Positions 50,280-62,820 of a stretch of 64,000 bases of DNA are shown here, in pieces. A program made the position numbers and the translations under genes. The stretch covers positions 6,968,542 to 7,032,541 of the forward strand of contig NC_134661.1 in NCBI RefSeq assembly GCF_030463565.1. The letters are read 5' to 3'. Each line of letters starts with the position of its first letter. Positions within the stretch are counted from its first letter, which is position 1. Under the pieces are notes generated by a model. The model searched no databases. It was given only the letters and a program-made list of their open reading frames with translations, and was not told where the DNA came from. This DNA is from Pelecanus crispus (taxonomy: Eukaryota; Chordata; Aves; Pelecaniformes; Pelecanidae).

Positions 50280-52814
50280 GTATAACCCTTCCCAAAACCA
50301 TGGTCTCATTTGCTGGGATCAGTGCAGCTTGTATCTGCCTGCCTCTGCTGATCCAGAATGCATGATAGCTGCACGCAGATGCACATGGAAATCATGGCGA
50401 TTCCCCTCTCTGTAGTGAGAACACGTGCAGTCCTGCACAGGCTATCTGCTAAAGGGTCAGCTCCGCAGCTGAAGTAATGCCATAGGTGTCCTTTTGTACA
50501 AAGAGCCATCTCGGTTTGTAACAACTGAAGGTATGCTTTTTAATTCCTGCTGGTATCACTCTGAGTTGAATTAACGTGAAAAGCAGTAGGCCCTGGAACC
50601 TTTTCAGAGGAGTTTCCAAAGGGACCTACAGTTGCAGAAAGCTTGTGAAAGGGTTTTTCCCCTCTGTTTCTAAGCTGAGAGGTGGGAATGAGCACTCTGA
50701 TTCCAGTGTTGTGCATGCTGTCATTATGATGATGATATGATCTGGGAGGGTGGCAGGCGGAGAGGTGTGGGGTATTCTCTCAAAGATGCAGTGGACCAAA
50801 ATGAGCCTGTTAATTCCTTCTTGCTTTTCTGTATTGTATTCTAATACTGCCTGTACCTGAAGCACAAACGCCTGGCTGCCTTTGTGTTCACCTGTTTGTT
50901 GATCACTTCAATACCATTTTGTTCTTTAAAAGACAAAAATAATTAGCAGTTTTTCTTTTAAAAAAGAGTGCTGGGTTTTTTTACTGGCCACAATCCCCCT
51001 TAACTAGACAAGATCAGGATGTGCTGTATTACTGTAGATATTTCGTAATAGTTGCATAAGGCGATCAGGGGGCATAGTTTAGAGCCAAAGAAAGCCTAGA
51101 CAAAAGTTGGAGTAAGGAGTTGTTGCTTATTAATAATCTTCTAATAACAGGATGCTTCAAGGCTAAGCTAAATTGGGCATACCAGGGGTTCTGACTCAAT
51201 ATGAAGACAGCAGCTGATAGACTGTGAAAGTCTTAAAGCGACAGAGGTATCTGCTGTCAGTCATCCACACAGCTGCCATTCTGCACTGTAGCTTCCTAAA
51301 TGAGCTTTTTTAAATCGCCTTCGTGATGTCAGCTCTTCACCATGTTGGTAATGTGTAACATATTAATCAGGATGCCAGAGTTTTCCAGCCTTTATTCTTT
51401 CTTCATCTTTCAGATTCGAGGGCCAGTGTAAATCCCTGCAATGTTTAGAGAGAGATTTCCATTGTCTTCAAAAACTGTTGGCTTGGGGTCTCACCACAGC
51501 ATGACTGGGGGACCTGCTTTGACAGCATAAGGTTGTTCATGGTCTTGTCTCTGTCTAGGAGAGTGGTGGGAGGAGTTAAGTGCTCTAGTGCTTCTAGCAC
51601 TGGAGTTTGGATCACAGCCAAGGAAAAGAGCTTGGGCAGGGAGAAGAATATAAAAACTGAAATAACACTAAATCAAGTAGAAGTCAGTAGGAGAGCCTGT
51701 TTGCAGGGAGTCCCGTCTGTCCGGCCCAATTAAACTAACAAGATCTCAGTGGCAAAACTGCTAACCATTTTTGAGACTCTCATATATCCTGTTTGATGCT
51801 GTTAAGTTGGTGATCAATGTTAATACTCTGATAATTTCTTACATACATGGGGGGAAAATCAAAAGTCTGAGGTACTACCATGTTTAATATACTGGTTCAA
51901 ACCTTCAGGGCAAAGATTTTTTTTTTTAATCATATACCATGCACTTTCTAGGCAGGATATTTTTTGTGTGTGTGTTTAGTTTTGTGTTTTACTTTTTCCT
52001 GTTCTCTATCTTGTGCTGTAAGTTTAGGTGAATGGTACAGATGTCCACAAAATCCTCAGGTCAAAATTGCTCTTACAAACATTCTATTACCTGTACAACC
52101 AAATGCATATATTCAGTTTACTATCCACTTACTGTCTCTGGGATAGCACAGGGAAATGGATGGTGTTTGATGTGGGACAAACAATAGTATTTTTAAAATT
52201 GTCAAGCCCTACTTCTGAATATGTTCTAGATACTTGGATGCATCTGTCTTGCTACATGTTGTTTACTTTTGTAATCATACTTCAGTACAGGTTTTTAAAG
52301 GTCTAGAGGTGCCTTAACTCCCATGAACATTTGGTGCTTCAGAAAAACCTACCCAAACCCCCAAACAAACAAGAAAAACCCTCTCTGGTGTAGAGGTTCC
52401 TCCCCTCACCTCAGTCTTTGTCTAAGAACAGAGACAGCCTGATGTGTAGACAAGGGGCAGGAGGTGCTATGGTCCAAACACCTAAGTTGACAGTGTCAGA
52501 ACTGTTTCAACGTTCCCATGCTTCCCTGAGAGACCTGTTGATATCCTGGCATGCACAGCAAAAGATTCTCCTCTCTGTGGCTATGCCTACCTAATGTGGC
52601 ACACCTTGGACAAACAATCTTTTGCTTTGAGGATGGTCTGCAAAGGTAAGTGGTTGTGACCGTGCTCTCGCAAAATCAGATGATTGGCAACTGTATACCA
52701 ACACAGATGAGCAGACTAAACTTCCCAATACTGGCATGGCACTAGTAAGCTTCCTCTTACTACTAAACTGGCAGCTTGCATTCTTCTGCCCTGCAGAGAG
52801 TACAAGTAATATTT

Positions 52815-52870
52815 AAAAAAAAAAAAAACCAAACCCAAACAAACAAAAACCCAAACCAAAAAACCAAACA
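52815..52870. repeat. A14 plus A/C-rich low-complexity tract
   Basis: Fourteen A followed by short CAAA- and AACC-type units. It is the complement-type counterpart of the T/G-rich tracts elsewhere in the window. No element body was recognised. Confidence 0.8.
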
Positions 52871-54273
52871 TTTGCTTATATGTTGTTTACTTCGGTTGTG
52901 AATGTAGGAACATGCTACTTTAGGAGAAACTTTTGCCCTGTCAGTTTGAGATTCCTGTCTATCACTACTGCAGAACATAGCAAGAACGCCTGGAAAGTCA
53001 TCAGTGTGATGATTTGAAATCTTTATCTTTCCTCAAGTATTTATTGCTGTGCCATTGCAGGGAGGAAGAATGCTTTCTCTTTGAATGATACCAGATGTAA
53101 AGCTGATCAAGCCAGTATGCCATATTCCCCATCACCTTCAGTATATGCCCTTTTAAGAGACATGTTTCTTATATTGCTCTAGCAGAATACTAACTGTGAT
53201 TCAGTAAATACAGTTTTGATCTGTTGTGTATTGGTGTATACAAGTTTTACAATTGCAGATTGTAAAGTGCAGATGCAAGTGTTTCCTGTCAGATTTTTGG
53301 ATGAGGCAATCACTAACTACTCCTACACACGCACTTCCATGGAACGATTGTGGAGACAGTCCTAAGTTTCTTACCCAGCAGTATAGCTCGGTGTGAGGAA
53401 TGGGAGGGGTAACAGGTGATGCCTTCATGCAGGCATTTTTAACATCTTGCCGGAGCTGGCAAGTGTCTGTGGCGTAGGATCTAACTCAGTACTGCTGTCT
53501 GATCTCCCATGCTAGCTGGCAAGTCAAAAAAAAAAAAGTGAACATTTTCTCACTGGAATGAAAGAAACAAACAAAGAACAGAGGAAGAGGTCAGCCCTGG
53601 TATTCTTCTTCCTTTATCCTAGTTATAGTTTAACCTGTATAGTGTTATTGAGTCTTTTTCACCGAGGCTGTCCCACAAGGTTCCCTGTTCCTAAAGTAGG
53701 AAAATGCAGAAGTCTGACTTGTGAATGGGTCACAGTTTGAGAGGCCCCTTTAGTAGGTGACTGCTTGTCTGAATAACAGATGTCTTCGTCACCCCTCTGA
53801 CAGGTGAACTACACTGCTGTGTTGTGCTACCCTGAGAACAGTCCAATGCATCCTTCCACTTATTTTCTGGGTTACTGTTACTGACCAGTAGCCTCTATCA
53901 ACTCTATGTTCTTGGCAGCTAACGCAAATAGCTAAGTTGTTAAAAACTTAGAAATCTTTAGATGAAAACAACTTGATTGAATTCCAGCAAGGTAAGGAGT
54001 GCCCCTTTGCTAGGACATAAGCATTGGGTTGCCAGTGTTGCAGCAGCATGCTAGGGCACAATAACCGGAAGATAAGAGGAACTCATTCCCTTGCACAGCT
54101 CACTCTAGGTCAAATTTAGCAGTGAAGTAATTAAAAAATTAAAAATTGAGTGAAAGAGAAGAGCCAAATACTCTGCTGATATGCAAATAAGCATTGTTGC
54201 AATACCATCAGCAAAGTGCTTCTGGATGTGATGCAGCAGATCTAACATTTCAAAATTTAACTTAATTTCCTGA

Positions 54274-54288
54274 TTTTTTTTTTTTTTT
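54274..54288. repeat. poly(T) tract, T15
   Basis: Uninterrupted T run inside the large intron that contains VASE, followed by CTTTTAAG. Confidence 0.9.
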
Positions 54289-54740
54289 CTTTTAAGTGGG
54301 CAGTATACCTTGAATACAATTCTCTGTCTTAAATTTGTGTCGTACTTCGCATCTCATGAGATGTACATGGGAATATCTTTGGATTTAATGATCCAGGGAG
54401 TAAATTACATTGGCAGTTCCCAGGAACTCCCTTGTAACTGAAGATGCTCCCATTTAACAACTTGCTTCCAAAGGGAAGGGAAGATGCTAGCATGCATGAG
54501 GCTCTTGGTTTCCCCTCTGTCCCCTGCATGATGCTGACTAGAGCTTGTGTATCTCTTTGTCTTGTTGAGGGAGAGTCAGTATGAAACTCTCCAGGATGGA
54601 GAATGTGGTTCTGCCTCTTTTCCCCACACCCATGAGTGCCATTACAAAGAAACATCACACTCTAGGAGTGTTGGAACAGGCTTTTTTCCTATTTCATCTT
54701 CCTTTAGGTTGACAGGTACTGAACACCAAAGACTAAAAAT

Positions 54741-54807
54741 ATGTTTTGTTTTGGTTGGTTGGTTGGTGGGGGTTTTGTTGGTTTTTGGTTTTGTGGGGTT
54801 TTTTTAA
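54741..54807. repeat. T/G-rich tract with GGTT repeats
   Basis: Contains several GGTT units in a row, then G5 and T-runs. The + strand is nearly devoid of A and C. It lies 1.4 kb upstream of the VASE exon. Such G-runs can bind splicing factors of the hnRNP H/F class, but no role is shown here. Confidence 0.8.
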
Positions 54808-56161
54808 TTCCTCTGTGCTGACACCATAGAGCCTCAGTGAATAGGACTGAAAGGGGACTCGCATGGGTGTAAGCAAAGCAGTTCCCCAGCTAGCCTGGCT
54901 TGCTCAGGTACAGAGAATGACCGGTACATCAGAAAGGGATTATGCTGAATTATTATGGTTGCTTGTTCAGCTTTCAAGGAACTTGTGCACAACAGGATAT
55001 ATATACATAGAAATGATCAGATGATAGGAGTGTCCTAGCCCATGCAGGTGTTGGTGAGTTTCTCTTCAGGTGGCTTCACCTCAGGCCTCTAATTACAAGC
55101 AAATAACTTGCTTTTATCAAAGACATTCTAAAACATGGCTGTCTGTACCATATTTTAATACTTAAGTCTCACAACGTTCACTAGAAGCATTGAGAAAACA
55201 ATACTATGTTCTTTATTCTCATTTCCTAAGCTTTCATCTCCATTTCTGTCATGTCACTCTTGTGTATGCTGTTATATCCACACATCAGTAATGCTTGTGC
55301 CTCATATTCAATAATGCCGTCATGGCTGTGATATCAGTAGGTGATTTTTGACTCCTGAACTGAAATGGATCAAATTGCAATTGAAATAGAGACCAGAAGA
55401 AAAACATTTGAAAGATAAATTATAGGGGAGAAACAGAACCTAGCAACTTTGGTCTTTCTGAACCACAGTGAATACGGTCCACACTGTTGGTGGCTTTCTC
55501 CGAACGGGAAATGTATGTTTATTGGTAAGGTCTGTGCATGCTTCACTGATGCCTGTTCTTTGGTTGTCCCAAGCCCAGTAAGGATTGGGTGCACACATCC
55601 CTTAGCATCATGAGCTGGAGGTGCAAGGTTCTGGCCTGTTGTCTCCTGTCCAGGGGGATCATACTGTTTCAATGCTCTGCAGCTCAAGGTCTCCTACTCC
55701 TGGCACAGTATGCATGAAAAAACATGTACAAATGCATGATCACATTAATGGTATGAGTGTTAATGTTAATCAGTGTGTGCGGGTGGCTAACAAACCAGTG
55801 TTAGAAAACCAGTTCCGTAACGGTCTTTGCAATTTAGTGACCTAGGTAATCAGTGAGATGTGACAAGGGAAATAGTCACTTGATACATAAAAACAGAAGC
55901 GGTCTTTAGGTATCGTTAGCCTTTGCTTAATTATTTTAAGACCAATTTATAGGATATTAAATTTTGAATGCAAATCTAAATTGAGGTTATATTGGGAAAT
56001 GAAAATTGTGATCACCCCACACACATGAGATACACAACTTGGAGCCTGCATGTGCACAGAACGCAATGTGGTGCATACACTATGATACCTAAAAGCAACC
56101 TTTGATAAACTTTTATTGCTTTTTTTCTGTTGTTGTTGTGTTCTATATCTGTTCTCTCCAG

Positions 56162-56191
56162 GCTTCGTGGACCCGGCCCGAGAAACAAGAG
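56162..56191 (+). CDS. NCAM1: NCAM1 VASE (pi) cassette exon in Ig4
   Basis: A 30-nt micro-exon reading ASWTRPEKQE, identical to the known VASE peptide of mammalian NCAM. It is bounded by an acceptor ('gttctctccag', AG at 56160-56161) and a donor (GTATAA at 56192), and is phase 0 on both sides. It can therefore be inserted between EEK of exon 8 and TLDG of exon 9 without disturbing frame. In mammals VASE lengthens a loop of Ig4, rises in postnatal brain, and lowers the neurite-outgrowth-promoting activity of NCAM. Both splice sites look functional, so the cassette is probably used in this species; expression is not shown by the sequence. Confidence 0.95.
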
Positions 56192-59100
56192 GTATAAGAT
56201 TACCAGACCTTTAGCAAACTTCTTAGTTTTTTGGTGGTTTTGTTGGGTTTTTTTGTTTGTTTTTTTTGGTTTTTTTTTAAGCATTACAGATTAACAAATC
56301 TCTAGTCCAGTAACCTTGCCAACTAAACCAGCATTAATAATATGAACAAATTAAATATCAATACATAAAAGAAATAGCTTATAGAGTTAGAAGTTGCTTG
56401 GCATGTAGTAATGCATTTTTGGATGAGCAAACTAGCTGTGTTGGGAGTGAGTAATTCTGGTTGTCGCTTTAAAAAAAAAAAAAAGACAAAAATAAAAGCA
56501 AATGTAAAATCTGACAAATACTGCTTTCACCATTTTATTCTATGCTACCAGTGTGAATCATATCTCTCTTCCAGAGTTTTAAGAATTAGCAACAGTGTGT
56601 ATTCTGGGAAAGTTGGTTGGTTGGTTTGTTTTTTCCCAAAGATAGCCTCTTCTGCTCCAGCCAACTCGCCTGTTTGCTCATGGTACTCCTTAATTTTGAC
56701 CTTCTCTTAAAGGACAACTGCATCATGTTCCATTTCAAAATCAATGCAGATAAATATTTCACAAGTTATATTTCTCCAGAAAATGCTCCAAATTGCTACA
56801 TTATTATTTGCCTTTGATTTGCAAGGGTCAGTGAGGGGGTGTGCGATAATGTAGTAACTCAGTTTGGTGCAAATGTGGTTGGTTGCTGTTTTATTTCACA
56901 TTCAGTGCTTTATTTTAAAAATAATAATAATCTACCTTTACATGTAGCATTCTTGCTTCAAAATGGACCAGAAAGTATGTTTCCGAGCAAAAAATAGGCA
57001 TCAGGTAGAGAACAAAGTTAGCTATCGTAACTGGGTGACTTGTATTTTTAGGATCAACTTTGTGAAGGCTCTGGGTATCCTGGATTCTTTTTTATTCTTA
57101 AGCCATCTTAATTCAGAGAGACTGGTGTGTCCTAAACAATGTGAACCTCTACTCAAGCACTGTCTGCCTTTGTTTCATACAGGGCTGAGAAGATACTGCC
57201 CATTCTTACTTCAAAATAATCCGTAGGAATAGATGAATTGTGGCAAGTGAAGGCATTGGATATTCAGACCAGTTTGCGTTGAAGAATTTGGAATTTGAGT
57301 AGTTGTATCTCTTCAGGCCTCATGTTAATTCCTATTACAGTTGTCTCCGTCTCCCCCCTGCCCCAGTGTTTTCACTGTGCTGTCTCAAGCTTTTTATTGA
57401 TATGAGTACTAATACTATTAAGCTTGCTGTCTCTGAACTTCTTACTGTGTCTGTGTCTTAAAATATCCAAGTGTGGGGTTCCGTGAGAATGCTGTTGAAG
57501 CTTATTGTTGCAGCTTGTGTAGATATATCTTTAAAATAGCTAGCATGGGGTCTTTCAGCAGTGTATTCCAGCAGCAGGGAGTTCAGTTCTCAGGAAGCTG
57601 AGTGAATACATGGCATTGTTTCACTCTTACTAATACATTAGCTAGTCTAAAGTAAGGAAGTCTCTATGAGCTTCAGTCATAGCAGCATATATGGGTGTTA
57701 AATCTTGCTTTCCTTGCTTTGGAGGCACAATTGCAGTTAGCTGCTTCTTCCTCTAAACCATAGTCAGCTCTGCTTACTGTGTACAGTCCATAATGACTCA
57801 GTTCACCATTCTGGTCCTGCATATACTGAAGAATTGTTTAAGTCATATTAGCAGTATATGCTAACAAAAAAACCCCAGATTTTGACGAACAGATGCTAAA
57901 AAAACTCATTTTCAAGCAAAATTACACCACAAATTGGTGATGCCTTTCTGGTAGCTGGGAATTAGTGTAACCTTACACATATTAAGAGCTGCAGATGAAT
58001 TCTGGTTAGTGCAGTGCAAGCACAGAGCTAGGAGAGACCACTTGTCTTCCTTCACTAGAATTTGTAGCTGTGGTCAGGATTCACGGGTGCTGTTTTGTAA
58101 TGATGTCCACCGTGTGGAAAGCAGGTGAGGAGAAGATAAGACTGTGTGAAATTAAGTCATGGATACTTGTTTGTGAAAAGACTGGAAAACCCAAAAGGTG
58201 GAGGGAAGGGGGGTAAATGCATTTCCTACTTGTCTCTCCTCTTCCCCTTTGGCACTGAAGTATCGAAATCTAGGCCAGCTTTGTACATAGTGACTATGTG
58301 CCACATGGCATTGTCAGAATTTTCAGAAAAACACCTGCATGTAGCTCCAGATAAGCTGTAGTAATCGGCGATATAGAGAACCATCATACCCTTTTCTGTA
58401 GAGTGGCAGTTGCTATGGCATGAGTTATTGCCTATGTCCCTTAGGTTGTCTCTCCATTACTATGAATCATTTTGTCATCCAAAATCCTTGAAATCAAAGA
58501 GGCTAGGTAAAGGGATTACAAGTGTCTACATCTGGCTCACGAGTTTCTACCTATCCTATGTCTCTAATGGCCAGCAATTGTTAGCATCTGATGGTCAGAA
58601 ATATGAATAAAGAAAACTAGTAGCATGCTTTCTTAGGTAGACATTCTTCTCATCTTTGGAGTATTTTTCCTGATCTTTCTTTTTCTTTACCTTGTGCTTT
58701 TTGCATTAAGAAACAGAGCTTCATGTTCACAGTTGGTTGCATTACTTGTAAAGTTATCATTTTACCACAACTGCCTACCACACTTCTGTTTGCATTAGAT
58801 CTTGACAAAGTGGGGAAAAGGCAGGTGACACTGGATTTAATATTACATTTGCTGTAATGATCATGTGCTGGTATTTTGCCATGTTTATACTCTTTCCTGC
58901 TGATGGGGTCATAGGGACGAGTATTTAGAATGTTCACCCAATTCATGAGCTAAAAGAAGCTGGGAGCCTCTGCAGATCTGGAGTCTTGACATTTATGGAT
59001 CCTACTGCAATAGTTTCAGAAGTGAGCTGGGTTTTGTAGTCAAATCACAAATCAGACAAAAGGATAACAATATAGTCAGCCAGTAAAGAAAGATAAAAGC

Positions 59101-60665
59101 AGAATTTGGTTGTGTAAGATACCGCAACAGACTAATATTGTGTTAAGCGATCCTTCCCTGGTTCTAGGAAACGATGCACACACCACCACATGTACAGGAA
59201 ATAAAGAATTGTTCCCAGCAACACAAGGGACCAAGCACAAGAGAGGGAGTGGAGTTTGTAGCTTGTCACATTGGTCAGGGATTGCAGCAGGACCTGTGTG
59301 CAGGGTAGAATAGAGAAGAAAAATACATATTATTGGTTTTGTGTCATCAAAGGCTACTATTTTTGTGCATATGAAATCTGACTAGCTCAAATGAGCTAAT
59401 ATTTAGAACTAACAGAGGTAATCACATTTACTTGTAGAAACTTTGTCAGTCTCAGAGATTGAGACCACGAGCTCAAACAGGAAGAGGCTTCAGGCCCAGA
59501 GGATCCGACCGCTTGAGATACCAGAGATGTACTTTGTGCTACAGCTCAGTGCCTTTGGCTGTTTAATATCCTCAGGGTTTTTACTTATAATCTCAGTACT
59601 TGTCCTGTATCTTCCAAGAACGTTAATGCTCTTGGAGCATTAATTGCATTAAGTGTGGCAGGCTGCAGCAGCAGGCACAGCCACAAGGGTACCTAATTTG
59701 TTCACTTGTGCTTGTGCCGATTAGGAAACTAGATGAGAGAGTTGGTGCTTTAAAGCTTCCAAGCTGAAGCACAAGCACCAGGGTGGAGGGAGTAGTCCAT
59801 GGCCTTATGTGCTTCATGTATTAAGAGAGCACTTGGGCTTTGGTCATAAATTGGAGAGGGGAAAAAAAAAAAGTGATGTGGGATGGGATCGCTGGGTGGC
59901 TGCAATCCCTTTGAGCAGATGGTAGCCTGATTTTACATTCCTTGTCTCTCTGTCATGGACATCCCTGCACTTTCTTGCATGTGGTAGCAATTCCTAAACT
60001 GGCATATAACCAATGCAGATTTCTCTAGAATTTTCTTGAAGCATGACAAGACTTTGAAGCAGGGTTATCTCTAGAAGGGTCACATAGTTTTCTTGCCCTG
60101 TTCGCTGTACCTTGCTCTCTTCAGTGCCATGTTCAGGTGAAAGTTCTGAGCTTTCATTTTGCCTGATTCAGCTGTGAGGTCTGGATCTGTTCTTATTCAT
60201 GCTATTTCAAGGTCACTGAAATAAAACAAGTATCAGTGAGAGAAGAGGAAGGCCTGAATTCTCTGAGTGGAAACGCAGTAGCAGTTGGGGAGGTTTTCTA
60301 CAAGAGCATGCTGGCAAAAATTTTTAACCAGAGCTGGATCTCTACAATTCTCATTCTGGGAAGAAGCTTGATGTTATCTAGCTGTCCTCAGAGTAGCATC
60401 TGATACTTTGGTCCTCCATTTCATTTTTTCCCCTTCTCCTGAGTGCTTTGAATCACTGCAGTTGGCCCTGTGCGGCAAGGAATTTTCTTGTTGCTTTTGG
60501 AAATGCCTCTCTGTGCCCATGATTTCACCTGGCCTCAGGTGATCACTTCTGAAGTACTGAGCACTGGAGGGCTGGTGTGAGGTAGACTTGCATTTGTTCC
60601 CATCCCTTTAGTCTGCACCACAGCCTCAGAGCTCAGCATCTAACTCTCTTTTCCTTTCCTGCCAG
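56192..60665 (+). other. NCAM1: NCAM1 intron between VASE and exon 9
   Basis: 4474 nt with GT-AG ends and no gene recognised. Right after the VASE donor is a T/G-rich tract (56226-56279), then an A-run near 56470-56484. The remainder appears single copy. Confidence 0.85.
56226..56279. repeat. T/G-rich tract just downstream of VASE
   Basis: Begins 35 nt after the VASE exon and consists of long T-runs separated by GG, GGG and single G. U-rich sequence close to a donor can bind TIA-1, Hu/ELAV or PTB-type factors, so a splicing role is possible, but it could equally be simple low-complexity sequence. Confidence 0.75.
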
Positions 60666-60816
60666 ACCCTGGATGGGCGCATCGTAATTCGTAGCCATGC
60701 CCGGGTGTCGTCCCTGACTCTCAAAGAAATTCAGTACACAGATGCCGGAGAATATGTATGCACAGCCAGCAACACCATCGGGCAGGACTCCCAAGCCATG
60801 TACCTTGAAGTGCAGT
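60666..60816 (+). CDS. NCAM1: NCAM1 exon 9: second half of Ig4
   Basis: This 151-nt exon encodes TLDGRIVIRSHARVSSLTLK, then 'YTDAGEYVCTASNTIGQDS' with the second Ig4 Cys in the D-x-G-x-Y-x-C motif, then QAMYLEVQ and the first base of a Tyr codon. It enters in phase 0 so that it joins either exon 8 or VASE; it exits in phase 1 with donor GTAAGA at 60817. The acceptor AG is 60664-60665. One residue (Ile in RIVIRS) differs from the Val I recall in other vertebrates. Confidence 0.97.
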
Positions 60817-61405
60817 GTAAGAAGCGAAGGATGGGGCAGGGAAGGGTGTTCATGTGTTTAGAGGGGGGACTGTTTTGATTTCCTTTTTGTGTGATGAGAC
60901 TGAGGCACCTATGGCTAGGGAGATATGTGTTGTTTAGGTGGAATGCATGGGAAGCAACTCAGTCTGAAATAATTTTGTTGGAGACATGTTGCTGTATGCA
61001 TACATGCAAATGTTTGCTCTAGCTGTCTCCAGCTGGGATACTGTTTGCACCTTGGGAAGATTATGGGCCATCAGTCTGCCACAGTCCCACTTCTTGGGTG
61101 CATCAGAGTTCTTCTCTAGGAGAACTTCCTGGTATGCGTTTCCCTAGATGCATAGTGTGCTGTCTGCTCCTCCTCCCACACCACGTCAGGAGCAGCCTTT
61201 GGGACTGAGCAGGTTTCCTCCTTACATCCTTCAGCAAAAGACACCACCCATCCCCCAGATGAGAAGACAGTTCCTGTTTCCTATATTAGATTCCCTTCCC
61301 CATGTTATACTGGACGCCAGCCAAGGGATCCTTAAGGTAAGGTTGGCTGGGCTACGTCAGGAGATTTTCTGGCTTAAATCGCCTTCACAAATGTGTGTCT
61401 TTCAG
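60817..61405 (+). other. NCAM1: NCAM1 intron 9
   Basis: A 589-nt GT-AG intron between the Ig4 and Ig5 modules. No repeat was recognised. It ends 'gtgtgtctttcag'. Confidence 0.85.
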
Positions 61406-61590
61406 ATGCCCCCAAGCTTCAGGGCCCTGTGGCTGTCTATACCTGGGAAGGCAATCAAGTGAACATCACCTGTGAGGTATTTGCTTACCCCAGTGCTGTC
61501 ATCTCCTGGTTCCGGGATGGACAGCTGCTTCCCAGCTCAAACTACAGCAACATCAAGATCTACAACACTCCCTCAGCAAGCTACCTGGAG
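61406..61590 (+). CDS. NCAM1: NCAM1 exon 10: first half of Ig5
   Basis: This 185-nt exon encodes YAPKLQGPVAVYTWEGNQ, then VNITCEVFAYPSAVISWFR with the first Ig5 Cys and core Trp, then DGQLLPSSNYSNIKIYNTPS and ASYLE. Two N-glycosylation sequons are visible, N-I-T and N-Y-S. In known NCAM, Ig5 carries the N-glycans that are polysialylated by ST8SIA2 and ST8SIA4. Phase 1 in, phase 0 out; the donor is GTGAGG at 61591. The frame stays open for about 40 codons into the short intron 10, so a retained intron would give a truncated product, though nothing indicates this is used. Confidence 0.97.
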
Positions 61591-61908
61591 GTGAGGAAAA
61601 GCAAGGAGGGTAGAAGACATATGCAACCAGGAAGGCTCAAGTACTATCAAATAATTTATGTTCCTGATGTTGAAGGAGTTAAGTCTTCTGTCGGGGCACC
61701 CTGTTGGTAGACAATCGGGTAATAGAAGACACCACCCCCCACCTTGCCTTTGACTTCCTGCCCACTGCAGTTCTCTCCTCTGTGGACAGCCCTTAGAGTG
61801 TTAGCACATGTACTTTATTGTGGCTTCTCTCCCTAGCAAAATGCAGGGTGCATTCATAGAGTGAAAAGGGTTTTCTGATCCGAGCATGAGCCTTCATTCC
61901 TTCCACAG
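61591..61908 (+). other. NCAM1: NCAM1 intron 10
   Basis: At 318 nt this is the shortest intron in the window. It has GT-AG ends and splits Ig5. No repeat or RNA gene was recognised. Confidence 0.85.
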
Positions 61909-62005
61909 GTGACACCAGACTCTGAAAATGACTTTGGGAACTATAACTGCACTGCTGTGAACCGCATTGGCCAGGAGTCCTCAGAGTTCATTCTTGTGCA
62001 GGCAG
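61909..62005 (+). CDS. NCAM1: NCAM1 exon 11: second half of Ig5
   Basis: This 97-nt exon encodes VTPDSENDFGNYNCTAVNRI, then GQESSEFILVQA and the first base of an Asp codon. The second Ig5 Cys lies within the N-C-T sequon, a known NCAM glycosylation position used for polysialic acid. Phase 0 in, phase 1 out; the acceptor is 'ccttccacag' and the donor GTGAGC begins at 62006. Its size matches the mammalian exon as I recall it. Confidence 0.97.
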
Positions 62006-62820
62006 GTGAGCATCCCAGGCAGGGAGATAAGGAAATGTATATGCAGCCCTTGAGCTGAGGTGACAGGGTGACTGTTCTTTTCTAGTTTGTGTTGGTGGGG
62101 TAGCAGGAGAGCCAGCTTCTACTTTCAAAGAGACTGTTCGTAGATTTTTGCGTTGGGATGGCTTGTAGATAAGAAGATCCTCAGTATCTGTTTCCTTTCT
62201 CTGAAGGGTCTCATTCTTTTTTTGCACTTCCACTTTGACAGAGCTGTGATCTTTGATTTCTGACAGCTGTTGCATATGTGCATATGCGTGCACACGTGCT
62301 TCTCAAAATCAGCAAAATATCCCTAATAATACAGTTAGTGCAAGATAGAAACCTCAGATCACCGTGTACCAACCAAAGAGGCCTGGTGTCTGACTGCATG
62401 AGAGACTGGAAGGGCTCTGCATGACTCTGGTGTCCTCTTAGGGCTGCCGTAGAGACATATTTAGGAATGGTCAAGCTATGTATTGGAGTGCCCTATGGAA
62501 GAGATTGTAGGGACAGAATAGCATCCAGGATGGTCTTGCTACTCTGCTCTAGTTGTCCTTTTTTGAAGAAGCTACTGTAAGTCTCTAGCCTCTTGGAGGA
62601 GAGACAAGATGAAGGTCTCTGCACTGTCTAATTAGCATTCTTTAAAGCCTTCTTAATAGCCTTCTCCTCCTGAGGGAAGCCTCAGGTCTACCCTTCTCCT
62701 CTCCTTTTTGAAGCCATGATAAGGGTGTGTTTGATATTCCCAGTTTTCTGTTTTCTTTGCCGCTGGAGCATGTTTCCCCACTGTCTTCTGTATCACTGGT
62801 TGTTTTCCCTTCCTCCCCAG
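62006..62820 (+). other. NCAM1: NCAM1 intron 11
   Basis: An 815-nt GT-AG intron separating the Ig region from the fibronectin region. No repeat was recognised. It ends in a strong pyrimidine tract ('ccttcctccccag'). Confidence 0.85.

Larger units (their letters stand above)
50280..56161 (+). other. NCAM1: NCAM1 intron between exon 8 and VASE
   Basis: 5882 nt with no independent gene. It holds an A14 run followed by A/C-rich sequence (52815-52870), an A12 run at 53526-53537, T15 at 54274-54288 and a T/G-rich tract at 54741-54807. The 3' end is a long T- and GTT-rich pyrimidine region followed by 'gttctctccag', the VASE acceptor. Confidence 0.85.

Noticed and set aside
61591..61710. Frame staying open from exon 10 into intron 10, considered as an alternative truncated NCAM terminus
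   Set aside because: The exon 10 donor is strong, the added residues are unfamiliar, and no poly(A) signal is evident nearby.
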